This document shows positions 56,396-64,000 of a stretch of DNA of 64,000 nucleotides, one piece after another. The stretch comes from Coriobacteriaceae bacterium. Its GTDB lineage: Bacteria > Actinomycetota > Coriobacteriia > Anaerosomatales > SLCP01. Numbering within the stretch: the stretch's first letter is position 1; each line of letters opens with the position of its first letter. The stretch lies in contig PWVH01000037.1 of the NCBI GenBank assembly GCA_003563465.1, positions 5,561 to 69,560 on the forward strand, written 5' to 3'. The translations under genes and the position numbers were made by a program. The notes beneath the pieces were generated by a model. The model had not been told where the DNA came from and did no database searches. It was given only the letters and a program-made list of their open reading frames with translations.

Positions 56396-57670
56396 GTGAC
56401 CGATCGCCCAGCCCTTCTTGCACTCGAGGATGGAACGTTCTTTACCGGACGTGCCTGCGGTGTCATGGGCGAGAGCATCGGTGAGGTGGTGTTCAACACC
56501 TCAATGACTGGCTACCAGGAGGTTCTAAGCGATCCCTCTTATGCAGGTCAAATCGTCACCATGACCATGCCCCACATCGGCAACTACGGTGTGAACGGCG
56601 CCGACATGGAATCTCGCGGTGTGTTCGCAGCTGGTCTCGTCGTACGCGAGATGTCTGAGCTTGCATCGAACTGGCGTGCCGAGGAGACGATGGAGGCTTT
56701 CCTCGAGCGTCACAACGTGATCGCAATGGAGGGTGTGGACACTCGGCGGCTGACGAGGCACATTCGCGAAGCCGGGGCGATGCGTGCGGTAATATCGACC
56801 GAGGACTTGGATCCCTCCTCACTCGCTGTCAAGGCAGCGGCGAGCCCGGGACTTGTGGGACGCGATCTTGTCGCCGAGGTAGGCGTATGCGAAGCGTATC
56901 GTTGGGGGTCGGAAGACTCCGAAGGGCGCATCCCCGTGGACACTGGTATCTTGCCGGTATCTCCTGCATATCGTGTAGTGGCTTTCGACTCGGGCATCAA
57001 GTACAACATCTGCCGCAATCTGGCCGAGGCCGGTTGCGACGTGGTCGTGGTTCCGCCCGATACTCCTTCGGCCAAGGTGATGGAGTATGAGCCTGATGGC
57101 GTGTTTCTTGCGAACGGCCCGGGCGATCCGGCCGCCGTCGACTATCTGTACGGGACGCTCAGGGAGCTCATAGGCAGTGTTCCCGTGTTCGGCATATGCT
57201 TGGGTCATCAGATGCTGTCGCTCGCAGTAGGCTGCGAGACTTACAAGCTGAAGTATGGTCATCGTGGAGGCAACCAGCCGGTCAAGAACCTGCTCACGGG
57301 CAGAGTCGAGATTACTAGCCAGAACCACGGTTTCTGTGTGGACTTCGGCTCCATCGGTCCGCTGATCGAAGAAGAGAGTGGCGGACTGGACCACGATCCT
57401 GCCGATATCGGTGCATGGGCGAGCGCAGGGGTAGCGCCGGTGGTGCGGTCCGAGCGCTTCGGACGAGTGCAGCTGACACATGCGAACCTCAACGACATGA
57501 CGACTGAGGGAATCCGGCTGCTTGACGCCTCGGCTTTCTCGGTCCAGTACCATCCCGAGGCGGCGCCGGGCCCGCAAGACTCCCGGTATCTGTTCGACGC
57601 GTTCACGTCGATGATGGACGGCCGCGATGACTATCTGAAGGAGTGCGGGTGTCCCGTCGTGACGACATAG
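56396..57670 (+). CDS. carA: Carbamoyl phosphate synthase small subunit
   Basis: A 424-residue glutamine-hydrolysing subunit, somewhat longer than the usual 360-390. The N-terminal domain has FNTSMTGYQEVLSDPSY and GNYGVNGADMES. The class I amidotransferase domain has the nucleophile in FGICLGHQM and the His/Glu in QYHPEAAPGP. GTG 56396 abuts the pyrC stop. The extra length is in the loops after the N-terminal domain and at the C-terminus. It overlaps carB by 22 bases. Confidence 0.96.
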   Translation: MTDRPALLALEDGTFFTGRACGVMGESIGEVVFNTSMTGYQEVLSDPSYAGQIVTMTMPHIGNYGVNGADMESRGVFAAGLVVREMSELASNWRAEETMEAFLERHNVIAMEGVDTRRLTRHIREAGAMRAVISTEDLDPSSLAVKAAASPGLVGRDLVAEVGVCEAYRWGSEDSEGRIPVDTGILPVSPAYRVVAFDSGIKYNICRNLAEAGCDVVVVPPDTPSAKVMEYEPDGVFLANGPGDPAAVDYLYGTLRELIGSVPVFGICLGHQMLSLAVGCETYKLKYGHRGGNQPVKNLLTGRVEITSQNHGFCVDFGSIGPLIEEESGGLDHDPADIGAWASAGVAPVVRSERFGRVQLTHANLNDMTTEGIRLLDASAFSVQYHPEAAPGPQDSRYLFDAFTSMMDGRDDYLKECGCPVVTT

Positions 57671-60600
57671 CGAAGATACTAGTTATCGGGTCGGGTCCGA
57701 TAATCATCGGACAGGCGTGTGAATTCGACTACTCGGGCGCCCAAGCATGCAAGGTACTGCGCGAGGACGGATACGAAGTCGTGCTGGTCAACAGCAATCC
57801 GGCGACGATCATGACCGACCCCGAACTCGCTCACCGCACCTACGTGGAGCCTGTGACGCCGGAGTTCGTGACCAAAGTTATAGAGCGGGAGCGGCCGCAA
57901 GCGCTGCTGCCCACTCTTGGAGGTCAGACCGGCCTGAACTGTGCGGTGGCGCTAGCGGAGTGCGGCGTGCTCGATGAGCACCGAGTGGAGCTCATCGGTG
58001 CCAAGCTCGACGTCATCAAGAAGGGCGAGGACCGAAAGCTGTTCGCTGAGGCGATGGGGCGCATCGGCTTGGACGTGCCGAGGAGCGGCTACGCATACAC
58101 GCTGCGCGAGGCCGAGGATCTCGCGAGAGACCTCGGCTTCCCGGCAGTCGTGCGTCCTTCTTTCACGCTCGGAGGGGCCGGTGGCGGCATCGCATACAAC
58201 ATCGAAGAACTGCGCGATATCGTGACCGGCGGGTTGGCCTTGTCTCCGATCGGCGAGGTCCTGATAGAGGAGAGTGTGATTGGCTGGAAAGAGTTCGAGA
58301 TGGAGGTCATGCGCGATCGCAAGGACAACTCGGTCATCGTCTGCTCGATCGAGAACTTCGATGCGATGGGCGTGCACACCGGTGACTCGATCACGGTAGC
58401 TCCTGCTCAGACGCTTACCGATCGCGAATACCAAGCCATGCGTAACGCCTCGCTCGACATCATGCGTGAGATCGGGGTCGAAACAGGTGGTTCGAACGTC
58501 CAGTTCGCTGTCGACCCGATAACCGGGCGACTGGTAGTGATCGAGATGAATCCGCGAGTCTCACGCTCCTCTGCGCTTGCCTCCAAAGCGACCGGCTTTC
58601 CAATAGCGAAGTTTGCGGCGAAGCTGGCGGTAGGTTACACACTCGATGAGATTCCCAACGACATCACCAAGAAGACGCCCGCGTGCTTCGAACCCAGCAT
58701 CGACTACACGGTAGTGAAGGTTCCCCGGTGGGCTTTCGAGAAGTTTCCTGGTACCGACATCACCCTGACCACCAAGATGAAGTCGGTGGGCGAGGTAATG
58801 GCGATCGGGCGTACCTTTGCAGAAGCCTTGGGCAAAGCGATGCGCTCTCTCGAGAATGGCCGAGCAGGCCTCGGTGCCGATGGACACGATGTTTTCGACG
58901 AGAACAAATTCGACGCCATGCTCGCCACGCCAACCGAACGGCGGCCCTACTACATCGCCGAGGCCTTCCGCCGCGGGCGTTCCGTCGAAGAGGTGCATCA
59001 CCTCACCCATGTAGACAGATGGTTCCTCGGGCAGATGCGACGTGCAGTCGAGGTCGAGACCGAGTTGGCGGTCGAGGTGGAGGGTGCCAGTCCTGCAAAG
59101 GACGGACCTGATGAGGCTGTGGTCCGCACAACGGTAGAGGTGGACGGTCTCAGCATCTTGGATGCGGGACGGATGCGGCGCGCGAAACAGCATGGCCTTT
59201 CAGACCCGCAGATTGCCTACCTCATAGGTTCGACAGAAATCGAGGTTCGCAAGAGAAGGCTCGACCTAGGCGTGAAGCCTACCTTCAAGGCTGTCGACAC
59301 GTGCGCGGCGGAGTTCGCTGCGGCCACTCCCTACAACTACAAGACATACGAGGAAGAAGACGAAGTCGTGTCTTCGGCAAAGCCCAAAGTGATGATTCTC
59401 GGAGCGGGGCCGAATCGTATCGGGCAGGGTATCGAGTTCGACTACTGTTGCGTTCATGCCGCATACGCATTCTCCGATCTGGGCTACGAGACGATCATGG
59501 TGAACTGCAATCCCGAGACGGTCTCCACCGACTACGACACCAGCGATCGGCTCTACTTCGAGCCGCTCACCTTCGAAGACGTGATGGATATCGTCGAGGC
59601 TGAGAGTCCGGAAGGTGTCGTAGTCACGTTCGGTGGGCAGACACCTCTCAAGCTCGCTCATGCGCTCGAGGATGCGGACGTGCCGATCATGGGGACATCT
59701 CCGGAGGCGATAGATCTGGCCGAGGATCGACGTCGTTTCGCCGAGGTGCTCGAGCGGCTCGATATCGCATCTCCGGCTGCTGGAACGGCCAAGACACACT
59801 CGGAGGCGGTGGAGGTAGCGCGAAGAATAGGATTCCCTCTGCTCGTGCGGCCGAGCTATGTCTTAGGAGGGCGAGGCATGGTGATCGCCTACAACGAGGA
59901 CTATCTCGAACGGTATATGGCCGAAGCCGCAGAGATCTCGCCAGAGCATCCGGTACTGCTCGACCGCTTCTTGGAGGGTGCGATAGAGGTGGATGTCGAT
60001 GCGGTATGCGATACCGAGAGCGTCTACGTAGGCGGAGTAATGGAGCATATCGAAGAGGCGGGCATCCATTCCGGTGACTCGGCATGCTGCATCCCGCCTT
60101 TCTCCTTGGGCGAGGACACCGTCGAGCGCATCGTCGGACACACTCGTGCTCTCGCGCTCGAACTGGGAGTGTGCGGTTTGATAAACATCCAGTTCGCGGT
60201 CAAGGACCAGAGCGTCTACGTCTTGGAGGTAAACCCTCGAGCGAGTAGAACCGTGCCGTTCGTCAGTAAGGCTACCGGGGTCGCACTCGCCAAGATCGCG
60301 GCCGAAGTGATGGCAGGGCGAAAGCTTGTGGAGATGGGGCTTCCGCCCGAAGGTCGCGACCTGGGACGCTTCTGTGTGAAAGAGGCGGTGATGCCTTTCG
60401 GGCGTTTTCCGGGTTCGGATTCGGTACTCGGACCGGAGATGAAATCTACCGGCGAGGTGATGGGAGTCGCCGCGGACTTCCCGGCAGCATACGCGAAGTC
60501 CCAGCTGGCCATAGACTACTCGCTGCCCAAGGGCGGTGCAGCGTTCATCAGCGTGTGCGATCGTGATAAGCGTGCAATCATGCCGGTGGCCAAGCACCTG

Positions 60601-60939
60601 CACACGCTCGGGTTCGAATTACTATCTACGCGAGGAACGGCACGCACTCTAAGAGCGGCCGGCGTACCCGTTACAGAAGTGCTCAAGGTACACGAGGGAC
60701 GTCCCAACATCGTCGACGCCATGAAGAACGGCGAGGTGAAGCTCGTCATCAACACCCCGTTCGGACAAGAGACCCGTTCCGACGGCTATCACATCCGTGC
60801 AGCGGCCATCCGATACGGAATCACGAACATAACCACCTTGCCGGCTGCCAATGCGGTGGTTCACGCTATCGAGGCGGCCTGTGGTGACGGGCGGCTCGAG
60901 GTGGTTGCGCTGCAGGATTTCGGAGGGGGTCTGAAGTAG
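57649..60939 (+). CDS. carB: Carbamoyl phosphate synthase large subunit
   Basis: 1096 residues. Two ATP-grasp halves: the first opens ILVIGSGPIIIGQACEFDYSG and has VRPSFTLGGAGGGIAYN. The second opens ILGAGPNRIGQGIEFDYCC and has VRPSYVLGGRGMVIAYN. A linking oligomerisation region and a C-terminal MGS-like allosteric domain (about 930-1090, with LHTLGFELLSTRGTARTL) complete it. GTG 57649 is preferred over 57643 because GAAGGAG ends 5 bases upstream and the N-terminus fits relatives. pyrK overlaps by 1 base. Confidence 0.97.
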   Translation: MSRRDDIAKILVIGSGPIIIGQACEFDYSGAQACKVLREDGYEVVLVNSNPATIMTDPELAHRTYVEPVTPEFVTKVIERERPQALLPTLGGQTGLNCAVALAECGVLDEHRVELIGAKLDVIKKGEDRKLFAEAMGRIGLDVPRSGYAYTLREAEDLARDLGFPAVVRPSFTLGGAGGGIAYNIEELRDIVTGGLALSPIGEVLIEESVIGWKEFEMEVMRDRKDNSVIVCSIENFDAMGVHTGDSITVAPAQTLTDREYQAMRNASLDIMREIGVETGGSNVQFAVDPITGRLVVIEMNPRVSRSSALASKATGFPIAKFAAKLAVGYTLDEIPNDITKKTPACFEPSIDYTVVKVPRWAFEKFPGTDITLTTKMKSVGEVMAIGRTFAEALGKAMRSLENGRAGLGADGHDVFDENKFDAMLATPTERRPYYIAEAFRRGRSVEEVHHLTHVDRWFLGQMRRAVEVETELAVEVEGASPAKDGPDEAVVRTTVEVDGLSILDAGRMRRAKQHGLSDPQIAYLIGSTEIEVRKRRLDLGVKPTFKAVDTCAAEFAAATPYNYKTYEEEDEVVSSAKPKVMILGAGPNRIGQGIEFDYCCVHAAYAFSDLGYETIMVNCNPETVSTDYDTSDRLYFEPLTFEDVMDIVEAESPEGVVVTFGGQTPLKLAHALEDADVPIMGTSPEAIDLAEDRRRFAEVLERLDIASPAAGTAKTHSEAVEVARRIGFPLLVRPSYVLGGRGMVIAYNEDYLERYMAEAAEISPEHPVLLDRFLEGAIEVDVDAVCDTESVYVGGVMEHIEEAGIHSGDSACCIPPFSLGEDTVERIVGHTRALALELGVCGLINIQFAVKDQSVYVLEVNPRASRTVPFVSKATGVALAKIAAEVMAGRKLVEMGLPPEGRDLGRFCVKEAVMPFGRFPGSDSVLGPEMKSTGEVMGVAADFPAAYAKSQLAIDYSLPKGGAAFISVCDRDKRAIMPVAKHLHTLGFELLSTRGTARTLRAAGVPVTEVLKVHEGRPNIVDAMKNGEVKLVINTPFGQETRSDGYHIRAAAIRYGITNITTLPAANAVVHAIEAACGDGRLEVVALQDFGGGLK

Positions 60940-61775
60940 TGAGACGCTGCATGGGTGAAGAATCTGTCTGGCGTCCGGTGAATCCCGCGCTCGAGCGCAT
61001 CTCCGTCGTGGCTAACGAGCGTCTTGCCGAGGGAGTAGGGCTTGTCACGCTTCACGCGCCACGTGCGGCCGCAGGCGTTCTTCCAGGGCAGTTCGTACAC
61101 GTGCGCATATCGCGCGGGACCGATTTCATTCTAAGACGCCCGTTTTCCGTGCATCGAGTATCGGGGGAACGAATCGAGATTCTGTATCAGGTGCTCGGTG
61201 TGGGGACCAGAGCGCTTGCGGAGAAGGTCGCAGGGGAGGAGATGGATCTGGTCGGTCCGCTGGGCAGCGGGTGGCGGGTCTGCGAAGGAACCGCTCGTGC
61301 TTTGCTTGTCGCGGGGGGGCTGGGTGTCGCGCCGCTGGGCATGCTCGCCGAGGAACTCGCGGGACGTGGCGTTGCCATCACAGTGGCTATCGGGGCGCCG
61401 CGGGAGGAAAGGGTTTTGGCGAGGAACCTATTCGAACGCGTGGCCCGGAGGGTCGAGATCGCGACCGATGATGGGTCATGCGGCTTGCGTGGGCCGGTGA
61501 CCGGCGTGTGCGAGCGATTGCTGTCGGACGGATCTTTCGACATCGTATACACCTGCGGCCCCGAGCTCATGCAACGTAAGGTGGCGACCCGAGCGGCAGC
61601 GGTGGACATACCTTGTCAAGTATCGCTTGAGCGCCTGATGGCATGCGGAATCGGTGCATGCCTTTCGTGTGTGGTACGAACTGTAGATGGAATGAAGAGA
61701 GCATGCGTGGACGGCCCGGTGTTCGACGCGCAACAGGTACTTTGGGATCCGACCGAGACTCCGCCCGAACACTGA
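60939..61775 (+). CDS. pyrK: Dihydroorotate dehydrogenase electron transfer subunit
   Basis: A 278-residue flavoprotein of the ferredoxin reductase fold with FAD motif FILRRPFSVHRV, VGPLGSGW and NAD-site GGLGVAPLGMLAEEL. A C-terminal 2Fe-2S cluster site is in MACGIGACLSCVV with a further Cys in KRACVDGPVF. It passes electrons from PyrD to NAD, so pyrimidine synthesis does not need quinone or oxygen. The start is GTG 60939, with ATG 60951 in frame as an alternative. Confidence 0.95.
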   Translation: MRRCMGEESVWRPVNPALERISVVANERLAEGVGLVTLHAPRAAAGVLPGQFVHVRISRGTDFILRRPFSVHRVSGERIEILYQVLGVGTRALAEKVAGEEMDLVGPLGSGWRVCEGTARALLVAGGLGVAPLGMLAEELAGRGVAITVAIGAPREERVLARNLFERVARRVEIATDDGSCGLRGPVTGVCERLLSDGSFDIVYTCGPELMQRKVATRAAAVDIPCQVSLERLMACGIGACLSCVVRTVDGMKRACVDGPVFDAQQVLWDPTETPPEH

Positions 61776-61805
61776 AGATAGACTCGACGTTTAGGTCAGG
61801 GAGAT

Positions 61806-62726
61806 TTGAGCCAAACAACAGACATGACAGTGAAGCTAGGCGGTCTGGAGTTACGAAACCCCGTGTTGACCGCCTCGGGCACGTTTGCGAGCGGGCGCGA
61901 ATTCGCCGACTTCGTAGAGCTGGAAAGGCTCGGCGCCGTGGTGACCAAAGGGGTGTCGCTCGATCCCTGGGATGGCAATGCGAGCCCCCGCGTCGCCGAA
62001 ACGGCAAGCGGGATGCTTAACTCGATCGGTCTGCAGAACCCCGGAGTCGACGCTTTCTGCGAAAACGATCTGGCGTGGCTTGCGGATGTGGACGTGCCCG
62101 TGATCGTCAATGTCTCAGGACACAGCGTGGCCGGCTACGTAGGGGTGATCGAACGCCTTGAGCGGGAGACTGGTGTCGCGGGCTACGAAGTGAACATCTC
62201 GTGTCCCAACGTTGATGCCGGCGGCATGGCGTTCGGTACCGAGTGTTCTGCGGCGGCCGAGGTCACTCGAGCTTGCAGGGTCGCCACCACCCGCCTGCTA
62301 GTAGTGAAGCTGACCCCGAACGTCACCGACATCGTGCAGATAGCACGTGCGGTGGAAGCCGAAGGTGCCGATGCGCTCTCCCTCATCAACACCGTCCTCG
62401 GCATGGCTGTCGATGTCGAGACGTTCCGTCCCAAGCTGTCTCGTGTGGTAGGCGGTATTTCCGGGCCGGCGATCAAGCCTATCGCACTCAGGATGGTGTG
62501 GCAGGTGTCGAACGCGGTTTCCGTGCCCGTTATCGGCATGGGTGGCATCATGTCTGCCGATGACGCAGTCGAGTTCATGCTCGTGGGAGCAACCGCAGTA
62601 GCGGTAGGAACGGCGAACTTCATCGATCCCACGGTGACTATGCGCATCGTCGACGGTCTAGCAGAGTTCTGTCATGCTCGCGGTATCGAGCGGGTGTCCG
62701 ATCTGACCGGTGCGATGAAGGCATAG
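61806..62726 (+). CDS. pyrD: Dihydroorotate dehydrogenase (class 1B catalytic subunit)
   Basis: A 306-residue FMN-binding TIM barrel. NPVLTASGTFASG, TKGVSLDPWDGNASPR and NSIGLQNPGVDAF are intact. The active-site Cys in YEVNISCPNVDAGG marks class 1, and pairing with PyrK marks class 1B. VKLTPNVTDIV and IGMGGIMSADDAVEFM complete the set. TTG 61806 follows GGGAGA. It lies between pyrK and pyrF in the operon. Confidence 0.96.
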   Translation: MSQTTDMTVKLGGLELRNPVLTASGTFASGREFADFVELERLGAVVTKGVSLDPWDGNASPRVAETASGMLNSIGLQNPGVDAFCENDLAWLADVDVPVIVNVSGHSVAGYVGVIERLERETGVAGYEVNISCPNVDAGGMAFGTECSAAAEVTRACRVATTRLLVVKLTPNVTDIVQIARAVEAEGADALSLINTVLGMAVDVETFRPKLSRVVGGISGPAIKPIALRMVWQVSNAVSVPVIGMGGIMSADDAVEFMLVGATAVAVGTANFIDPTVTMRIVDGLAEFCHARGIERVSDLTGAMKA

Positions 62727-62748
62727 GATTTCGGTTAGGAGACCGCGC

Positions 62749-63531
62749 GTGAGAGACGGTGACGGCACACCTTCTGCCGCGAAACCCGTGTCGCAAGACA
62801 GAATCCGGGAATCGATCATCATCGCTTTAGACACCGATGCGCACACGGCTCTTGGGCTGGCACGTTCGCTGAGCGGGCACGCGAAACACTTCAAAGTCGG
62901 CATGATGCTCTACTACTCCGGCGGACCGGAGATAGTGACGAGGTTGCGGGAGATGGATTACTCGGTCTTCGTTGACCTCAAGCTGCACGACATTCCGCAT
63001 CAGGTAGAAGGCGCCGCTCGAGAACTCGCTCGCGCGGGTGCCGGCATGTTGAGCGTTCACGCTTCGGGCGGTCGATTGATGATGGAGGCCGCAGTGCGCG
63101 GAGCATGCACGGGAAGCGCAGAGTGTGGTGCAGACACACCGGACGTCGTCGCGGTCACAGTTCTTACTAGTCTCGATTCGGAGATGCTTCAGACGATCGG
63201 CGTCGACCGCGTTCCGATCGCTCAGGTCGAACTTCTGACGAGTCTGGCGCGAGATGCAGGCGTCCAGGGCGTGGTCTGCTCGCCTCAGGAAGCAAGATCG
63301 GTGCGTGCGATGCTCGGAGAGGAAGCTCTCGTCGTCACCCCTGGCGTGCGACCCGCATGGACGGTTCACGGCGATCAGATGCGTGTTGCCACACCAGCCG
63401 AAGCACTTGCAGCAGGAGCCTCGCATCTCGTCATAGGTAGACCCGTCACCGGAGCCGCAGAGCCTGTGAAGGCACTGGAGCGCATCGTGAGAGAAGGAGC
63501 AGCCGACTCATGGCCGAATCCGCGTGCATGA
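62749..63531 (+). CDS. pyrF: Orotidine 5'-phosphate decarboxylase
   Basis: A 260-residue TIM-barrel enzyme making UMP. IIIALDTDAHTALGL starts the barrel, and the catalytic VFVDLKLHDIPHQV (Asp-Lys-His-Asp) is intact. The phosphate-binding end has VTPGVRPAW and ASHLVIGRPVTGA. This is the E. coli/Bacillus type rather than the larger mycobacterial type. GTG 62749 follows TAGGAGA. It overlaps pyrE by 22 bases. Confidence 0.96.
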   Translation: MRDGDGTPSAAKPVSQDRIRESIIIALDTDAHTALGLARSLSGHAKHFKVGMMLYYSGGPEIVTRLREMDYSVFVDLKLHDIPHQVEGAARELARAGAGMLSVHASGGRLMMEAAVRGACTGSAECGADTPDVVAVTVLTSLDSEMLQTIGVDRVPIAQVELLTSLARDAGVQGVVCSPQEARSVRAMLGEEALVVTPGVRPAWTVHGDQMRVATPAEALAAGASHLVIGRPVTGAAEPVKALERIVREGAADSWPNPRA

Positions 63532-64000
63532 CCGAGTCTGAAGTGCTGAACACGCTCGAAGAAGCCGGCGCCATCGTGCATGGTCACTTTGCACTTACGA
63601 GCGGACGACACTCGGACACCTACGTTCAGTGTGCGCGAGTTCTGGAGGATCCGGCGCTCACGACGCGTCTTGCCCGGACTGCGGCGGCCAAAGTCGCAGA
63701 CCGAAATGTGGACATCGTGGCTTCTCCGGCTGTTGGTGGCATCGTCATCGGATTTGCCGTAGCGCAAGCGCTCGGGGTCAGGTTCATGTTCAGCGAGCGA
63801 GAGGAAGGCCTCATGCGCTTTCGCCGTTCTTTCACGATTCCTCGTGGTGCGAATGTCCTTATCGTAGAAGACGTGGTCACGACGGGTGGATCCGTCGCGG
63901 AGGTCTTACGGCTCGTTCGTGATGCAGGGGGAGAGATATCAGGCGTGGTATCCATCATCGACCGCGGCGGCGAGAGGGTTTTCGAGGAAGAACTGATCCC
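63510..64000 (+). CDS. pyrE: Orotate phosphoribosyltransferase (truncated by window end)
   Basis: The first 163 residues of a PRTase that joins orotate and PRPP. HFALTSGRHSDTYVQCARVLE, SPAVGGIVIGFAVAQ, RFMFSEREEGLMRFRR and the PRPP motif VLIVEDVVTTGGSV are present. ATG 63510 has AAGGAG 10 bases upstream; ATG 63528 (ATGA overlap with pyrF) is the alternative. The gene runs past base 64000, so the end is not seen. Confidence 0.95.
   Translation, partial: MAESACMTESEVLNTLEEAGAIVHGHFALTSGRHSDTYVQCARVLEDPALTTRLARTAAAKVADRNVDIVASPAVGGIVIGFAVAQALGVRFMFSEREEGLMRFRRSFTIPRGANVLIVEDVVTTGGSVAEVLRLVRDAGGEISGVVSIIDRGGERVFEEELI

Noticed and set aside
34..60000. CRISPR arrays, insertion sequences, integrase-att structures
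   Set aside because: No repeat-spacer pattern, terminal inverted repeats or transposase-like proteins were seen. XerD is the housekeeping dif recombinase rather than a phage integrase.

Overview
This window is a continuous stretch of housekeeping chromosome from a moderately high-GC actinobacterium, most likely a deep-branching anaerobic lineage such as Coriobacteriia. The evidence is the gene set. SteA/SteB, SepF and DivIVA are present, ftsQ is followed by ftsZ with no ftsA, and MurE carries the meso-DAP signature DNPR. GTG and TTG starts are frequent, many genes overlap by ATGA, and pyrimidine synthesis uses the NAD-linked PyrK/PyrD(1B) pair that works without oxygen. I saw no mobile elements, CRISPR arrays, tRNA or rRNA genes, and no obvious pseudogenes.

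Layout. 1-4551 (+): the tail of a probable tlyA, then nadK, recN, steA and steB. 4567-6896 (-): a family 2 glycosyltransferase and the lipid II flippase murJ. 7121-10440 (+): two overlapping membrane genes, a phosphatase-like/polytopic protein and a divergent MraY/WecA relative. 10522-15341 (+): pyrG, an M20 peptidase, a DUF3866 gene and xerD. 15474-20263 (+): a BMP-family nucleoside ABC transporter with a terminator after the binding-protein gene. 20267-21934: small membrane genes and a DUF4349 lipoprotein, mostly on the minus strand, including a 44-residue membrane protein. 22301-38305 (+): the dcw cluster (mraZ, rsmH, ftsL, ftsI, murE, murF, mraY, murD, ftsW, murG, murC, murB, ftsQ, ftsZ). 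38460-39398 (-): a DUF4013 membrane protein. 39473-44521 (+): pgeF, pstSCAB and phoU. 44525-48041 (+): yggS, sepF, proC, yggT, divIVA and a DUF167 gene. 48461-53295 (+): T-box-controlled ileS, a DksA/TraR zinc-finger gene, lspA and rluD. 53627-64000 (+): the pyr operon (pyrR, pyrB, pyrC, carA, carB, pyrK, pyrD, pyrF, pyrE) behind a PyrR attenuator; pyrE runs off the end.

The genes form three linked programmes: peptidoglycan precursor synthesis and septation, pyrimidine and CTP synthesis, and import of phosphate and nucleosides. Regulatory DNA is readable at several points. There are five 10-bp-phased MraZ boxes overlapping the mraZ promoter, a T-box leader with an Ile (ATC) specifier before ileS, and a PyrR-binding loop with mutually exclusive antiterminator and terminator before pyrR. 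The least explained parts are the two-gene membrane module next to murJ, the small-membrane-protein cluster upstream of mraZ, and the DUF4013 protein beside ftsZ.
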